NCBI RefSeq assembly: GCF_000236925.1
Contig: NC_016941.1
Span: 2,306,566-2,370,565 of the forward strand
DNA from: Staphylococcus argenteus
GTDB taxonomy: Bacteria; Bacillota; Bacilli; Staphylococcales; Staphylococcaceae
DNA length: 64,000 nucleotides
Reading direction: 5' to 3'
The position numbers and the translations under genes are program-made. Positions 46,315-56,645 of this stretch are shown one piece after another. The notes under the pieces are model-generated. The model was not told where the DNA came from, ran no database searches, and saw only the letters and a list, made by a program, of their open reading frames with translations. The first letter of the stretch is position 1, and every line of letters starts with the position of its first letter.

Positions 46315-48249
46315 TTATTCATGATTGTTATTTGAGCTTGCTTCTAACTTTTGAGCCGTAGCTTTTGCTTTTTTATTACTTTGTAAAAATAAACATAAAA
46401 TTAAAGCGATGATGCTAAATATCGTTGCAACTATAAATGCATCATTAATCCCTTCAACCGTTGCTAGTTTATTTACAAATTGTAGTAACACTTTCATTGC
46501 GCCTTCTTGTCCGCCATATTGTGATGCTAATTCACGCATATGATCTTGAACCATCGGATTCGTTTTATCTAACTCTTCCCCAAAAGCTGATAAATGTTGT
46601 GTTGTTTGTGTTGTCATAACAGTAACTAAGATTGCTGTACCTATAGAGCCTGCTAATTGACGCATCGTATTTAAGAAAGCATTACCATGAGAGGCAAGTC
46701 GTCCCGGTAACGCATTAATAGCTGCAGTTACCATTGGCATCATTATAAATGCCATACCAAATGAACGAAGTACATAGATACCCATGATTGTCATGTATGG
46801 TGTATCCATATTTAATTTAGTTAATTCCCACGTTGCATAAGTCATTACAGCTATACCGAAGATAGCTAATGGTTTTAAACCAATAGTATCTAACAATTTA
46901 CCTGCAAATGGTCCAAGTAATCCCATAACTAGAGAGCCTGGTAAGAGTAACAAACCAGAGTCTAATGCTGAGAATCCACGTAAATTTTGTAAATACATTG
47001 GTAATAAAATCATACCGCCATATAAACTTAACATAACAACCATATTAATAATTGTTGTTAATGTAAATGTTGGGAATTTTAATACTTCTAAATTCAGCAT
47101 TGGTGATTTCATTCTTAGTTCTCTAATAACGAATAGAATGATAAAGATAATACCGATAGCAAACATTGTTTCTATCTCTAATGAACCCCAACCTTTGTTT
47201 CCGGCTTCTGAGAAACCATATAACAAAGCGCCGAAACCAATTGTACTGAAGATAATACCTGGAATGTCAGCTTTAGGATTTGTAGTATATTGATATAATT
47301 TAAACCATACAAAACCAACTAAAATTGCGATAATACCGATAATGAACATACCGTAAAACATCACATTCCAATGATAATTTTGTACGATATAACCAGATAA
47401 TGTTGGACCAATAGCTGGTGCTAAAATCATTGCGATGCCCATTGTCCCCATTGCAGCACCACGTTTTTCAGGTGGATAAATTGTAATAATAACAATAGAC
47501 CCTAATGGCATTAATACACCTGCACCAACGGCCTGTAATACACGCCCAACCATCATAATTGGGAAATTCATTGAAATCGCACAGATTAATGAACCAATTG
47601 TAAAGAGTACTAACGCAACTAAAAATAATTTTCGATATGAGTATTTATTAAATAGGTACGCCGTTATTGGTATTAAAATACCATTTACTAACATAAATCC
47701 TGTCATCAACCATTGCCCTGTTGAAGCAGAAATATTAAACTCTGTATTAATTTTTGGCAAAGCAACATTTAATAATGTTTGGTTTAATATCGCAATAAAC
47801 ATACCGAACAATAATGCTGCTAATATTTTACCGCGTGAAACACCTTCACCAAAAATAAAGTTTTTATGTTCTTTTTTAATTTTTTCATTCACTTTGAATT
47901 CTTCTGAATTAGGATTTTTAGCAGCAACTGCTTCCTCATCATCATTATTAGTAGTGAATGCTTCTTGATCTTTCTCAGACCCCTTTGAATGACCGTTTAG
48001 ACTAACTTGTTTATAATCATCTTGATTATCAACGCGCATCTCTTTATGCGTCATACGTTGAGTCGATTGATTAGATGTTTTGTCTAAATCACTAGCTTTA
48101 AATTTAGATTGATTTGATTGACGTGTCGTAAATTGTTGTTCCTTTTGTTGGCGTTTGACTTTTTTTCTTGATCTTATTAAAAATAAATTGATAACCCCAA
48201 CAATAATGAGCGCTAAAATAATGTAGCTAATAATGAAGGTCGTAGTCAT
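46315..48249 (-). CDS. DHA2-family multidrug exporter with N-terminal extension
   Basis: A 644-residue MFS drug:H+ antiporter (14-segment EmrB/QacA type). The core starts near residue 141 (ILAALLFGMFIAILNQT). It contains motif A-like FNKYSYRKLFL, the antiporter motif C in APAIGPTLSGYIVQ, and the family's TATWELTK region. Ahead of it are an extra membrane segment (~5-25) and a ~115-residue hydrophilic, Gln/Asn/Lys-rich linker. This makes it ~130 longer than usual. It lies 12 bases after an EmrA-like adaptor, so they form one pump. The divergent TetR gene is the probable regulator. Confidence 0.88.
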   Translation of the reverse strand: MTTTFIISYIILALIIVGVINLFLIRSRKKVKRQQKEQQFTTRQSNQSKFKASDLDKTSNQSTQRMTHKEMRVDNQDDYKQVSLNGHSKGSEKDQEAFTTNNDDEEAVAAKNPNSEEFKVNEKIKKEHKNFIFGEGVSRGKILAALLFGMFIAILNQTLLNVALPKINTEFNISASTGQWLMTGFMLVNGILIPITAYLFNKYSYRKLFLVALVLFTIGSLICAISMNFPIMMVGRVLQAVGAGVLMPLGSIVIITIYPPEKRGAAMGTMGIAMILAPAIGPTLSGYIVQNYHWNVMFYGMFIIGIIAILVGFVWFKLYQYTTNPKADIPGIIFSTIGFGALLYGFSEAGNKGWGSLEIETMFAIGIIFIILFVIRELRMKSPMLNLEVLKFPTFTLTTIINMVVMLSLYGGMILLPMYLQNLRGFSALDSGLLLLPGSLVMGLLGPFAGKLLDTIGLKPLAIFGIAVMTYATWELTKLNMDTPYMTIMGIYVLRSFGMAFIMMPMVTAAINALPGRLASHGNAFLNTMRQLAGSIGTAILVTVMTTQTTQHLSAFGEELDKTNPMVQDHMRELASQYGGQEGAMKVLLQFVNKLATVEGINDAFIVATIFSIIALILCLFLQSNKKAKATAQKLEASSNNNHE

Positions 48250-48261
48250 TTAATGACCCCC

Positions 48262-48909
48262 TTAATTTTTATGGATTTTTACTTCAGCGTTCATTCCAGG
48301 AACAACTTGTTTAGACGGTTCTGATTCTAGAGTAATTTTAACAGGTATTACTTGAGAAACTTTAGTGTAATTACCATCACTATTTGATGATGGCATTAAT
48401 GAAAAGCTTGCAGCAGTTGCTTTTCCAATACTATCAACTTTACCTTTAATAGAAGCTTTTTGACCGTCAATAGTCACATCAACATCTTTACCTACTTCAA
48501 CATCTTTAATATCTTTTTCGTCAATATTTGCAGTTACATATAAATCATCTAAATTGTATGCGTAAGCGATTGGGTTACCAGCTTGCACCATAGAACCTTC
48601 CATACCATCTAATTTAGCAATTGTCCCTTTTTGAGGCATTTTAAGATCCATATCTTTTGTTTCGCCATCTTGGCCTTGTACAGTAACAGTTGCTACTTTA
48701 TCACCTTTATCAAGTTTGTCACCTTGTTTAACATTAAGTGATTTAATTTGTCCAGATGCAGGACTTGCTATTTTAATTTGATCGCCATTTACTTTTGCAT
48801 TATCAGTTGTTACATAGCTTGTTGTTTTATTCCAGAAATAAAAGCCAGCAATCCCAATTGCTAATAACACAACAACTGTAATGACATTAATTAATATCAT
48901 CTTCTTCAT
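48262..48909 (-). CDS. EmrA/HlyD-type efflux adaptor
   Basis: A 215-residue membrane-fusion protein. One N-terminal segment (about 5-26) is followed by a biotinyl-lipoyl-like domain (TDNAKVNGDQIKIASPASGQI, KQGDKLDKGD) and a beta-barrel (DLYVTANIDEKDI...VGKDVDVTIDG). It lacks the long helical hairpin used to reach an outer-membrane channel, as expected in a Gram-positive. AGGAGGAAA precedes the ATG. It is first in the operon with the MFS exporter. Confidence 0.9.
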   Translation of the reverse strand: MKKMILINVITVVVLLAIGIAGFYFWNKTTSYVTTDNAKVNGDQIKIASPASGQIKSLNVKQGDKLDKGDKVATVTVQGQDGETKDMDLKMPQKGTIAKLDGMEGSMVQAGNPIAYAYNLDDLYVTANIDEKDIKDVEVGKDVDVTIDGQKASIKGKVDSIGKATAASFSLMPSSNSDGNYTKVSQVIPVKITLESEPSKQVVPGMNAEVKIHKN

Positions 48910-48978
48910 GAAACATTTCCTCCTATTTGCTTTTAAAATTCACTTTATTTATTATAGAGACATGACAACTAAAAAAAC

Positions 48979-49005
48979 ACCAACAATTTTTATAAGAGTG
49001 TTGGT
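48979..49005. promoter_or_regulatory. Candidate TetR operator between pump and regulator
   Basis: ACCAACA (48979-48985) and TGTTGGT (48999-49005) form an inverted repeat with a 13-base spacer, in the 120-base gap between the divergent genes. Position and shape fit a TetR-type operator. Confidence 0.55.
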
Positions 49006-49029
49006 TAAAATTCACAAAGGTGTAACAAT

Positions 49030-49584
49030 ATGAAACGACAAGCCAAAATAGAAATTCAAAATGCACTTGTTGATTTGATGGCTGAATACCCTTTCCAAGA
49101 AATATCCACTAAAATGATTTGTGCGTACAGCAATATTAATCGTTCTACGTTTTATGATTACTATAAAGATAAATATGATTTATTGGAAACCATCAATTCA
49201 AAGCATAAAGAAAAATTCCATTTTCTTCTCCGTGCACTGCATCATAATTTTGATAATATTAAACAAGACAAACTTAAACTTTATAAATTCTTCATTATTA
49301 TTGCAAAATATATCAAACGCAACGAACAATTTTTCAAGGACATATTAGTCACTTATCCTATGAAAACATTATTCATAGATTATGTGAATTTAGCGAGAGA
49401 TTATTATCAACAAATTGTTAGCGATTATAGTACAACCGTTACGAATAAACAGCTTTATGTCACATACATCATTGGGGGTCAAGCGGGTGTATTCATTAAT
49501 TGGCTTTCAAGTGGATGCCAAGAATCACCTGAGGAAGTCGCTACTATTTTATTGGCTAATACGATTAAACTTCAAAACCCATAA
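49030..49584 (+). CDS. TetR-family regulator of the efflux operon
   Basis: A 184-residue protein. The N-terminal helix-turn-helix (about 1-50) has EISTKMICAYSNINRSTFYDYYKDKYDLL, a typical TetR_N. The C-terminal part ends with WLSSGCQESPEEVATIL, common in DhaS/FadR-like TetR proteins of Gram-positives. It is divergent from the EmrA-like gene across a candidate operator, so it probably represses the pump. AAAGGTGTAAC precedes the ATG. Inducer unknown. Confidence 0.87.
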   Translation: MKRQAKIEIQNALVDLMAEYPFQEISTKMICAYSNINRSTFYDYYKDKYDLLETINSKHKEKFHFLLRALHHNFDNIKQDKLKLYKFFIIIAKYIKRNEQFFKDILVTYPMKTLFIDYVNLARDYYQQIVSDYSTTVTNKQLYVTYIIGGQAGVFINWLSSGCQESPEEVATILLANTIKLQNP

Positions 49585-49666
49585 ATAGAAAATCCATTAT
49601 GCAAGTCAATACAACATAAGCTATATGACACGATATATAGAACTTCATAGTTCCACTTTTAACTAC

Positions 49667-49708
49667 AAAAATGCCGAGATTCTCATAAATAAGATCTCGG
49701 CATTTTTT
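49667..49708. terminator. Bidirectional terminator
   Basis: AAAAATGCCGAGAT (49667-49680) pairs perfectly with ATCTCGGCATTTTT (49694-49707), between the TetR gene and the convergent tcaB. Confidence 0.93.
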
Positions 49709-49782
49709 ATTAATTAAGTTGTATTTATAATACGAATACATGATTCACTTTTTTGATTTTGTCTTTCAATATTATACAAACG

Positions 49783-51000
49783 CTACATTGTTGATTTATC
49801 TGTTTTAAATACTTTCATATTATATATTTGTAAAATGATAAGTAACATAGCTGCAATTACTATAATGAAAATATATGGCATAGGGTTTTCTTCTCCCTTA
49901 ATTCCTACTAATGGAGAAGCAATACCGCCAAATAAAAATTGAACTAATCCCAACAAACTTGATGAACTTCCTCGACCACTACTGCTTTCATCCATAGCGA
50001 TTGTAAATCCAAGCGTAGCAACCCCTGTCACTGGTGCAATTAAGATCACAAAACTGATTGCAAGTATCCAAAAATTCCAATGATTAAGCAAAGTCAATGT
50101 GACTAATAATACCCCAATGATTTGAATCATCGTCATTACCCTCATTAATTTTTGAGGATTCATATAATCAACCAAAAAACCTGTAAGCTGACTAGAAATA
50201 ATTAATGTTATACCTATACCTGCAAACATCCAGCTAAATTGTAAGGCTGACATGCCATAAATTTTTTGAATAATAAATGGTGACGCAGATATGTAAGTAA
50301 ATAATATTACAAAGGTCATACCTTGGATGAGCATTGGCAATACAAAACGTGGTGTTTTCAATAGTACTTTGAAATTTTTAAACATTGATTTCAGACCGCC
50401 ATGAGATTCACGACTTGTCACAGCTAAAGATTCAGGTACTTTTAATAACGAACCTATGACCATGACGAAACCAAAAATAGTTAAAATGACAAAGACCATT
50501 CGCCATATAGAATAATTTAAAATAATGCCTCCTAAAGTCGGCGCAATGACTGGTGCAATACCGTTCACAAGCATCAATAATGCCATAAACTTAGTTAGTT
50601 CATTACCACTATACATATCACTAGCAATAGCTCTTGAAATAACAGCCGCTGCTCCACCCGTCACACCTTGAATAAATCTTAAGATAATCATTATCCAAAT
50701 ATTATGAACGAAAACAATTCCTAAACTCGCCAAAGTAAATATAATCATCGCTATAATGAGTGGCTTTCTGCGTCCTGTCGAATCCGAAATGGGACCAGCA
50801 AATAAGTTACCAAATGCCAAGCCAATCATAAACATAGATAATGTTAACTGTGCATTTGATGTCGTAGTTTGAAAGTCATGTCTTATATCTGGCAATCCAG
50901 GCAAAAACATATCTATTGATAAAGCGCCAATGGCAGTCAACGATCCTAATATAATAATAAATAAAGGTGAGCGCTTATTAAAATGCTTTAAATCATTCAT
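49783..51000 (-). CDS. tcaB: Bcr/CflA-family efflux protein TcaB
   Basis: A 405-residue, 12-segment MFS drug exporter. Motif A is FAGPISDSTGRRKPL, and ALSIDMFLPGLPDI opens segment 1 as in Bcr/CflA proteins. GIAPVIAPTLGGIIL is the antiporter motif. It is the third gene of the tca locus (tcaR-tcaA-tcaB), whose loss alters teicoplanin and methicillin resistance in S. aureus. A terminator separates it from tcaA upstream, so it probably has its own promoter. Substrate unproven. Confidence 0.88.
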   Translation of the reverse strand: MNDLKHFNKRSPLFIIILGSLTAIGALSIDMFLPGLPDIRHDFQTTTSNAQLTLSMFMIGLAFGNLFAGPISDSTGRRKPLIIAMIIFTLASLGIVFVHNIWIMIILRFIQGVTGGAAAVISRAIASDMYSGNELTKFMALLMLVNGIAPVIAPTLGGIILNYSIWRMVFVILTIFGFVMVIGSLLKVPESLAVTSRESHGGLKSMFKNFKVLLKTPRFVLPMLIQGMTFVILFTYISASPFIIQKIYGMSALQFSWMFAGIGITLIISSQLTGFLVDYMNPQKLMRVMTMIQIIGVLLVTLTLLNHWNFWILAISFVILIAPVTGVATLGFTIAMDESSSGRGSSSSLLGLVQFLFGGIASPLVGIKGEENPMPYIFIIVIAAMLLIILQIYNMKVFKTDKSTM

Positions 51001-51165
51001 ATTACTATCTCCTTTATATTGCTCTTTTCATAAATATAACAATCCCAAAATATATTTAAATATGCTCTTTTATATATTAGCATTAGTCGCAAGATTCATG
51101 AACATCATTACAACTTATTAAAGGTATAAAATGTTATAAATCTCAGCTCTCTATAAATTATTTCA

Positions 51166-51230
51166 CAAAAAAACAATCCTTTCGAAGTAATTCACACTAA
51201 TTGTAAATACTTTGAAAGGATGTTGTTTGT
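51166..51230 (-). terminator. Terminator of tcaA
   Basis: The segment AACAATCCTTTCGAAGTA (51172-51189) pairs with TACTTTGAAAGGATGTTGTT (51208-51227). The minus strand continues TTGTTTTTTTG. Confidence 0.8.
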
Positions 51231-51269
51231 ATTCAATGAGACACAGGCCTCTTATTTAAGTTCTGCACT

Positions 51270-52652
51270 TTATTTATCTGATGTCTTGATTAATTGCAAA
51301 CGATCTTGCGAACCTTGTTCAAGTTCATATTCTTTATCTACTTGTTTACCATTTTCATTTACTAATCGAACGGTTGCAGTAATTTTATCACCATGTTGCT
51401 CTGCATCCAAAATTTGTGGTGAACTAATCGTCATTAATCTTCCTTTAGATAAACTCTTTTTTATATCATCATAATATGAAGATCCTTTTTTAATATATGA
51501 TGATATAAAATCAAAGTTAGATTGATTAAACGCTGCATTATTTGCTAAAGAATATCCTGCAAAGAATTCAATCAATTTATTTTTCAAACTATTTTCTTCT
51601 TTTTCTTTCTTTTCTACATAATCATCAATATCTTCGCTGTCGAAGTTTAATGTTACTTCTGTGTTATATTTTAAATCACTTGCTTTAATGGTTTTAGTTT
51701 GTGTTGTGAATGTCTTATCTTTCGCTTTACCTGAAGCCGAAATGGTAATATCTTTATTTTGAGGATATGGTCCATATGTTTTTGAACTTGAAAATGCCAT
51801 TTCTTTATCATTAATCGTTACTTTTTTAGAGCTATCTTTTAATTTTGTGTCACCTTTTAAAGTTACTGAAATATTCGCTTCTTCAAAATCTTCTGTAACA
51901 TCTACGGTTTCAGAATTACTTTGTCGGAAATCAAATTTTAAATGCCCTGGAAACTCACCATTTTCGGTTGCTTTCATGGCAGCAATTCTATAATTACCTG
52001 GTATGAAGTTACCTAACGGTGTAACTTTATTTGCTTCAGCAACAACAACCTTTTTCTTTCCACCCGCTTTAAATTCATATTTAGTTCTTTCTTTAGGTTT
52101 TATAATTGGTTGTTTGGTAGGCGCTGTGAAGCTCATATTATCGAAGAAGATATAACGTCTGCCATTTTTACTAACGCGTAAAATATTTTGTCCTGATCTT
52201 GTTTGAATATAAGAAGCAACACTTGTCTTACTTTTATTCAATTTATGCACTGTGTTTTCAAGATCTGTTACAAATTGTTTAAGACCAACTTCATCTTTGA
52301 TATACCGTATATATACTTTTGCCTCTTCAGAATCGACTTTATTGTCTTTAGTACTTAATAAGGTTGCTACTTTTTGTTTATCATTATTTTCAATCGCATT
52401 TACTAAAATTTTAGTTTGTGCTTCAGGTGAATTAAAATTCCGTAATAAAAAGAACAATATAATGATTAAGATTATTATGAAGAAACCAATTGCCCACGGC
52501 ACCATTTTTCTAATCTTGATGTTATTCGTTTGCATGTCTTCATCAGTTGACTTTCTATATAATGCTTGACCACGATCAAATTGATGTCCACAATGAGAAC
52601 ACATTTCTGCATCCTCTTTCACTTGACGTCCACATTTCGGGCAAGATTTCAT
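51270..52652 (-). CDS. tcaA: TcaA, teicoplanin-resistance-associated membrane protein
   Basis: A 460-residue protein. The N-terminal zinc ribbon ([19 protein letters not shown], residues 4-22) and a single membrane segment (about 50-70) precede a long extracellular region with repeated beta-rich domains ([16 protein letters not shown], then two similar Ig-like modules with VTINDKEM and TITISASG-type strands). TcaA is known from S. aureus teicoplanin studies; loss raises glycopeptide resistance. Later work links it to cell-wall charge and survival in blood. It lies 239 bases after tcaR on the same strand, with a hairpin between them. Confidence 0.92.
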   Translation of the reverse strand: MKSCPKCGRQVKEDAEMCSHCGHQFDRGQALYRKSTDEDMQTNNIKIRKMVPWAIGFFIIILIIILFFLLRNFNSPEAQTKILVNAIENNDKQKVATLLSTKDNKVDSEEAKVYIRYIKDEVGLKQFVTDLENTVHKLNKSKTSVASYIQTRSGQNILRVSKNGRRYIFFDNMSFTAPTKQPIIKPKERTKYEFKAGGKKKVVVAEANKVTPLGNFIPGNYRIAAMKATENGEFPGHLKFDFRQSNSETVDVTEDFEEANISVTLKGDTKLKDSSKKVTINDKEMAFSSSKTYGPYPQNKDITISASGKAKDKTFTTQTKTIKASDLKYNTEVTLNFDSEDIDDYVEKKEKEENSLKNKLIEFFAGYSLANNAAFNQSNFDFISSYIKKGSSYYDDIKKSLSKGRLMTISSPQILDAEQHGDKITATVRLVNENGKQVDKEYELEQGSQDRLQLIKTSDK

Positions 52653-52833
52653 ATTTTCACCTCAATTCCATTCCGCTTCAATTGTTATATGTATATTCCA
52701 AAAATTATTTTATTATTTTACCATTATTATTTTACAAATATTATCACAAGAATACAATTCAAGAAATGATTAACTTTACTTTAGAATTGTACCTTATTAC
52801 ATTATTAATGAAAGTACTCTCTCAATTATAACT

Positions 52834-52890
52834 AAAAAGAAGGCGTTCAATACATACATATTTAGTCTTATATTTGAACACCTTCAAAAA
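52834..52890 (-). terminator. Terminator of tcaR
   Basis: GAAGGCGTTCAA (52839-52850) pairs with TTGAACACCTTC (52874-52885), with T-rich minus-strand flank. It separates tcaR from tcaA. Confidence 0.8.
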
Positions 52891-52891
52891 T

Positions 52892-53347
52892 CTATTTATG
52901 ATTGCTATATGTTTTTATACGATGATTGATGACTTCTAATACTTGTCTGACATTTTCAATGTCTTCTGATTTTAAGTCATTTGTGATATCTTGCGCAATA
53001 TCAGTCATAATTGCATTACGTTCTTTCAAATACGCTCTACCCTTATCTGTTAGCGTTATGAACTTTAATCGCTGATCTATGTTTAAGTTTGGTTTATCTA
53101 ACTTAACTAATTTTGCATCTATCAGCTTTTTAATGCGTCTACTTACCGCTGCTTTATTTACACCCTGTCTTTGCGTGATTTCACTAATTGTCAAAGGCTC
53201 TTTATTCAACATACCTAGTACGTTGGATTGCTCTAATGAAATTTCATATTCATTTTGTAAATCTTTTAACATTTTTGCAGTTAATGCATTAACGTTATTT
53301 ATAAACTGCTCTAAAAATTGAATATGGTCTTGTAAATGTTTTACCAT
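52892..53347 (-). CDS. tcaR: MarR-family regulator TcaR
   Basis: A 151-residue winged-helix regulator. The recognition helix lies in [23 protein letters not shown] and the wing in [16 protein letters not shown]. TcaR of S. aureus binds several drugs, represses the ica biofilm locus and activates sarS (spa). Its ATG follows GGAGAAA. It is the first gene of the tca locus, but a terminator ends its transcript before tcaA. Confidence 0.94.
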   Translation of the reverse strand: MVKHLQDHIQFLEQFINNVNALTAKMLKDLQNEYEISLEQSNVLGMLNKEPLTISEITQRQGVNKAAVSRRIKKLIDAKLVKLDKPNLNIDQRLKFITLTDKGRAYLKERNAIMTDIAQDITNDLKSEDIENVRQVLEVINHRIKTYSNHK

Positions 53348-53540
53348 AATGATTTCTCCCTAATTACTATTTTTATAAAGTATCCTCAGCAATCATTGTA
53401 TCGCACATCTAAAATTTACAAAAATATCGGCTTATATTTAGTACAACAAAGTAAGACTCACATGTAGCGTCGTTCTTCTTGCTTTAATGAAATAAATCAT
53501 CTAAATTTATAGTTATATTTCTTAAGAACGAGGTGTTAGT

Positions 53541-54512
53541 ATGTTATTGAATTTATTATTATCAATATTTATACTCAGCGTTATTTGTCCGTTACTTTTT
53601 AACAATACGTTAACGTTGAATTTAACATGCTACATTTCCGTTGTCATAGCCATATTTTTGTCACTCATCTATAGCATCATGACCTACACTTTCCCCTGGT
53701 CTATGTTTGTAACATTTTTAATAGTCAGTATTATCATGCTATTCAAACATAGATACTTATTTTCTCATACTTCTAGCCACTTATTTATTAAAAAATTATT
53801 ATCTTTTTCATATAAATTCGTACTCTACACATCAGCACTTCTATTTATAAGCACGAATCAACAACCTATTGTAAAAGGTTTCACTATGTGGCTTGCAATA
53901 TTATGCATATCCTTATTACTAACATTTATCTGTTATCTTGTTTGGACAGCATCTTATGGTCATCGATCCTATGATAATGAAGTTGATGTCATTATTGTGT
54001 TAGGCGCTGGCATTTTTACTGAATCTGTAACACCTATGCTCGCCGCACGTTTAAATCGTGCACTTACTATTTATCAACACCAAACGTCACCAACTAAAAT
54101 ATTAGTTTCCGGCGGTCAAGGACCTGATGAGCCAATTCCCGAAGCCTTAGCTATGCAACGCTATTTGATTGCTCAAGGCGTAGATGAAGCAGATATTTTA
54201 ATGGAATCCCACTCAATAAATACATACACAAACTTTTTATATTCTAAACAAATCATCACAAATTTTTTCCAAAAGAAAGTTAAAATCGTTTGTGTAACAA
54301 GTCAATTCCATATCTTACGAGCACTACGATTAGCTCAAAAACTCAATCTAACTGTCGATGGCGTCGGTAGTCATACACCGTATCATTTTTTCTTACATGC
54401 CCTTATTAAAGATTATCTAGGTGTCATGTATCAATATAAATTATTACTCACACTTTTTTGTGCAAGTAGTTGGTTCATAAGTTTTTATTGTGCATTTATA
54501 TATAGTCAATAA
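53541..54512 (+). CDS. YdcF/SanA family (DUF218) membrane protein
   Basis: A 323-residue protein. Four or five N-terminal membrane segments (to ~145) are followed by a DUF218 domain. It starts VDVIIVLGAGIFTE, with the signature SGGQGPDEPIPEA and the ESHSINTYTNF and CVTSQFHILRA segments. A last hydrophobic segment closes it. SanA-type proteins act in envelope barrier functions; YdcF binds S-adenosylmethionine. Exact role unknown. It is divergent from tcaR across 193 bases and has its own terminator. Confidence 0.87.
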   Translation: MLLNLLLSIFILSVICPLLFNNTLTLNLTCYISVVIAIFLSLIYSIMTYTFPWSMFVTFLIVSIIMLFKHRYLFSHTSSHLFIKKLLSFSYKFVLYTSALLFISTNQQPIVKGFTMWLAILCISLLLTFICYLVWTASYGHRSYDNEVDVIIVLGAGIFTESVTPMLAARLNRALTIYQHQTSPTKILVSGGQGPDEPIPEALAMQRYLIAQGVDEADILMESHSINTYTNFLYSKQIITNFFQKKVKIVCVTSQFHILRALRLAQKLNLTVDGVGSHTPYHFFLHALIKDYLGVMYQYKLLLTLFCASSWFISFYCAFIYSQ

Positions 54513-54623
54513 GTCGACAAGCAAACTATCATTATATGTTGTTTCCAACATTGCGTCAATCATTCTTAATAGCTACTACATTTTAAAACCGTTATTATTA
54601 TATGTATCATAAAGCCTAAAATG

Positions 54624-54669
54624 AAAAAGGCAATTTCCACCTATAATTCTGGTAGGAATTGCCCTTTTT
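54624..54669. terminator. Bidirectional terminator
   Basis: AAAAAGGCAATTTCC pairs with GGAATTGCCCTTTTT. It is shared by the DUF218 gene and the convergent hrtBA operon. Confidence 0.88.
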
Positions 54670-54790
54670 ACTTTGTCATCAATTCTCGCAATTACAAAAT
54701 ATCTTTGCCGAATTTCTACATCAAATTCTATTAATGATATTTTAATAAAAATTCTTTGTCTGATTGTTAATTATAGTTTGATTCATATAA

Positions 54791-55456
54791 CTAATCAGTT
54801 ATTTTCCCATCTTCTAACTCAATAACTCGATCTGCATACTCAAACAATCTTCTATCATGAGTAATCATAATCCCGACCATATGATGTTCTTTAATTTGAC
54901 GACTTATCATTTCTACTACTTCAGTAGCTCTATCCGCGTCAAGACTTGCAGTTGGTTCATCAGCTAAAATAATTTTAGGATGATTCATAAATGCTCTCAT
55001 AATCGCAACACGTTGTTTTTCTCCGCCAGATAATTGATGGGGATATACATTCAAACGATGTCCTAAACCAATATTTTGCAGTAACTCTGTAGCTCTTGCT
55101 AGACTTTCTTGTTTAGACATCCCTGCTTCTTGACCTACTAATGTTAATTGTTCAATTACTTTTAAATAAGGTACTAAATGTGATGATTGAAAGATAAACC
55201 CAATTTCATTCAATCTTAAATCACTTGGTCGATGCTGTTTATCAAATAATGGTGCATCATTATAAAATACTTCTCCACTCGTTTGACTCAATAGTCCACC
55301 TAAAATTGTAAGTAACGTTGTTTTACCAGAACCAGAAGCACCATTTAAGATTACAAACTCTCCTTGCTTCACCTCAAAATTAATGCCTTTCAACACTTTT
55401 GTCTCTGACAAACCTTCTCCAAAATTTTTAACAATATCTTTCACTATCAAAGTCAT
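54791..55456 (-). CDS. hrtA: Haem exporter ATP-binding protein HrtA
   Basis: A 221-residue ABC ATPase of the MacB/LolD type. Walker A is GASGSGKTT, the signature LSGGEKQR, Walker [14 protein letters not shown], and the switch His lies in MITHDRRL. With HrtB it forms the haem-regulated transporter that relieves haem toxicity in S. aureus. The start overlaps the hrtB stop by one base (TAATG), so they are translated together. Confidence 0.95.
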   Translation of the reverse strand: MTLIVKDIVKNFGEGLSETKVLKGINFEVKQGEFVILNGASGSGKTTLLTILGGLLSQTSGEVFYNDAPLFDKQHRPSDLRLNEIGFIFQSSHLVPYLKVIEQLTLVGQEAGMSKQESLARATELLQNIGLGHRLNVYPHQLSGGEKQRVAIMRAFMNHPKIILADEPTASLDADRATEVVEMISRQIKEHHMVGIMITHDRRLFEYADRVIELEDGKITD

Positions 55457-56511
55457 TATTCCGCACCTCCGATTGCTTCTATAGGGTCAACTTTAAATAA
55501 TTTGATAAATGATAATGTCGCACCTATGATGGCTACTACGATAAATAGTCCTACCATTAATACAATATTTTGAGCAGTTAAGTAAAACGGCATAGTCACA
55601 GGCATAATATATGATAGACCTACAATAATCCCTACAGCGATACCTACACCAATGATTGTTAATGTTAAAATTTGTATAACTAAGGCACTTAGTAAATGTC
55701 TTGTTTTAATACCAATTGCTTTTAAAATACCGATTTGTGAAATCTTTTGAATCGTCATGACATAGAAAAAGGCACTTAAAACAATTGCTGTAATGACAAA
55801 CAAACTAACAATCATCATATTCAACGGTGCTTGTTCTGCTTGGTAACTCGCAATGTTGCTCGTTAAATCATTTTCATCAACAATTTGAACACCGTTAATT
55901 TTGTTAATATCATCACGCTGTTGTTTTGTCATATTTTTCACTGGATAAAATGATGTACTTACTTTGTTCATTTCATTGAATCCTTGATTATTCAATAACA
56001 CGATAGAACTATGTGCATACATTGTGTCACTTAAGATGCCTGACACTCTATAACTTGTTGAATTATTTTTAAAATGAACTCTGTCCCCGACTCTAATGTT
56101 ATCAGCAGCTAACTTATCGTTAATAGCTACTTCATGTTCATTTTTCGGATACTCCCCTTTTATTAATTTTAAACGCTGTTGTTTAACATCATTCATCGTA
56201 ATAACATCTTGATCTTTATCTGACATTTTCAATGTTTGAACATTCATTTTAAGTGGTTCTTGATGAATTACATTTTTTATTTGCTGTTGTTGTTCAGCAT
56301 TAAGTTGAGATTTTTCAATTTGTGGTTCTTTCATTTTTTGAACAATATATTGATCATTATTAAAATGCTCAAACAAAGAAATATTTTCCCTACCTAGTCC
56401 TTGTGCTAGACCGCTAATAAATAACACCATAATACTTAATAACATAATGATTACAGTGATTAAAATATAACGAAACTTATAAAACATAATCTCTTTAATC
56501 GCTAATTTCAC
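55456..56511 (-). CDS. hrtB: Haem exporter permease HrtB
   Basis: A 351-residue FtsX-type permease. One N-terminal segment (about 10-35) is followed by a large extracytoplasmic domain (~40-220) and three C-terminal segments. The [14 protein letters not shown] motif contacts the ATPase. Start GTG 56511 follows GGGAGAAG. It is the first gene of hrtBA, induced by HssR through repeats at 56560-56579. The neighbouring hssRS sensor confirms the haem role. Confidence 0.95.
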   Translation of the reverse strand: MKLAIKEIMFYKFRYILITVIIMLLSIMVLFISGLAQGLGRENISLFEHFNNDQYIVQKMKEPQIEKSQLNAEQQQQIKNVIHQEPLKMNVQTLKMSDKDQDVITMNDVKQQRLKLIKGEYPKNEHEVAINDKLAADNIRVGDRVHFKNNSTSYRVSGILSDTMYAHSSIVLLNNQGFNEMNKVSTSFYPVKNMTKQQRDDINKINGVQIVDENDLTSNIASYQAEQAPLNMMIVSLFVITAIVLSAFFYVMTIQKISQIGILKAIGIKTRHLLSALVIQILTLTIIGVGIAVGIIVGLSYIMPVTMPFYLTAQNIVLMVGLFIVVAIIGATLSFIKLFKVDPIEAIGGAE

Positions 56512-56546
56512 TTTAATTCACTTCTCCCTATTTCTAATTTAAAGTT

Positions 56547-56579
56547 AGTATAGGATTGAAATGTGAACTCAATATGAAC
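56547..56579 (-). promoter_or_regulatory. HssR box and hrtB promoter
   Basis: On the minus strand GTTCATATT (56579-56571), a two-base spacer and GTTCACATT (56568-56560) form the HssR direct repeat. A TATACT -10 lies at 56552-56547. Confidence 0.85.
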
Positions 56580-56645
56580 AATTGGTTTTTTACGCAAAAT
56601 TATTTTACATGTATAATAAATGAAAAAGATAAGGAGCATATAACT

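Noticed and set aside
52547-52831. Plus-strand frames between tcaR and tcaA
   Set aside because: They overlap the tcaA N-terminus and the intergenic region and lack a start signal; composition is that of AT-rich spacer.
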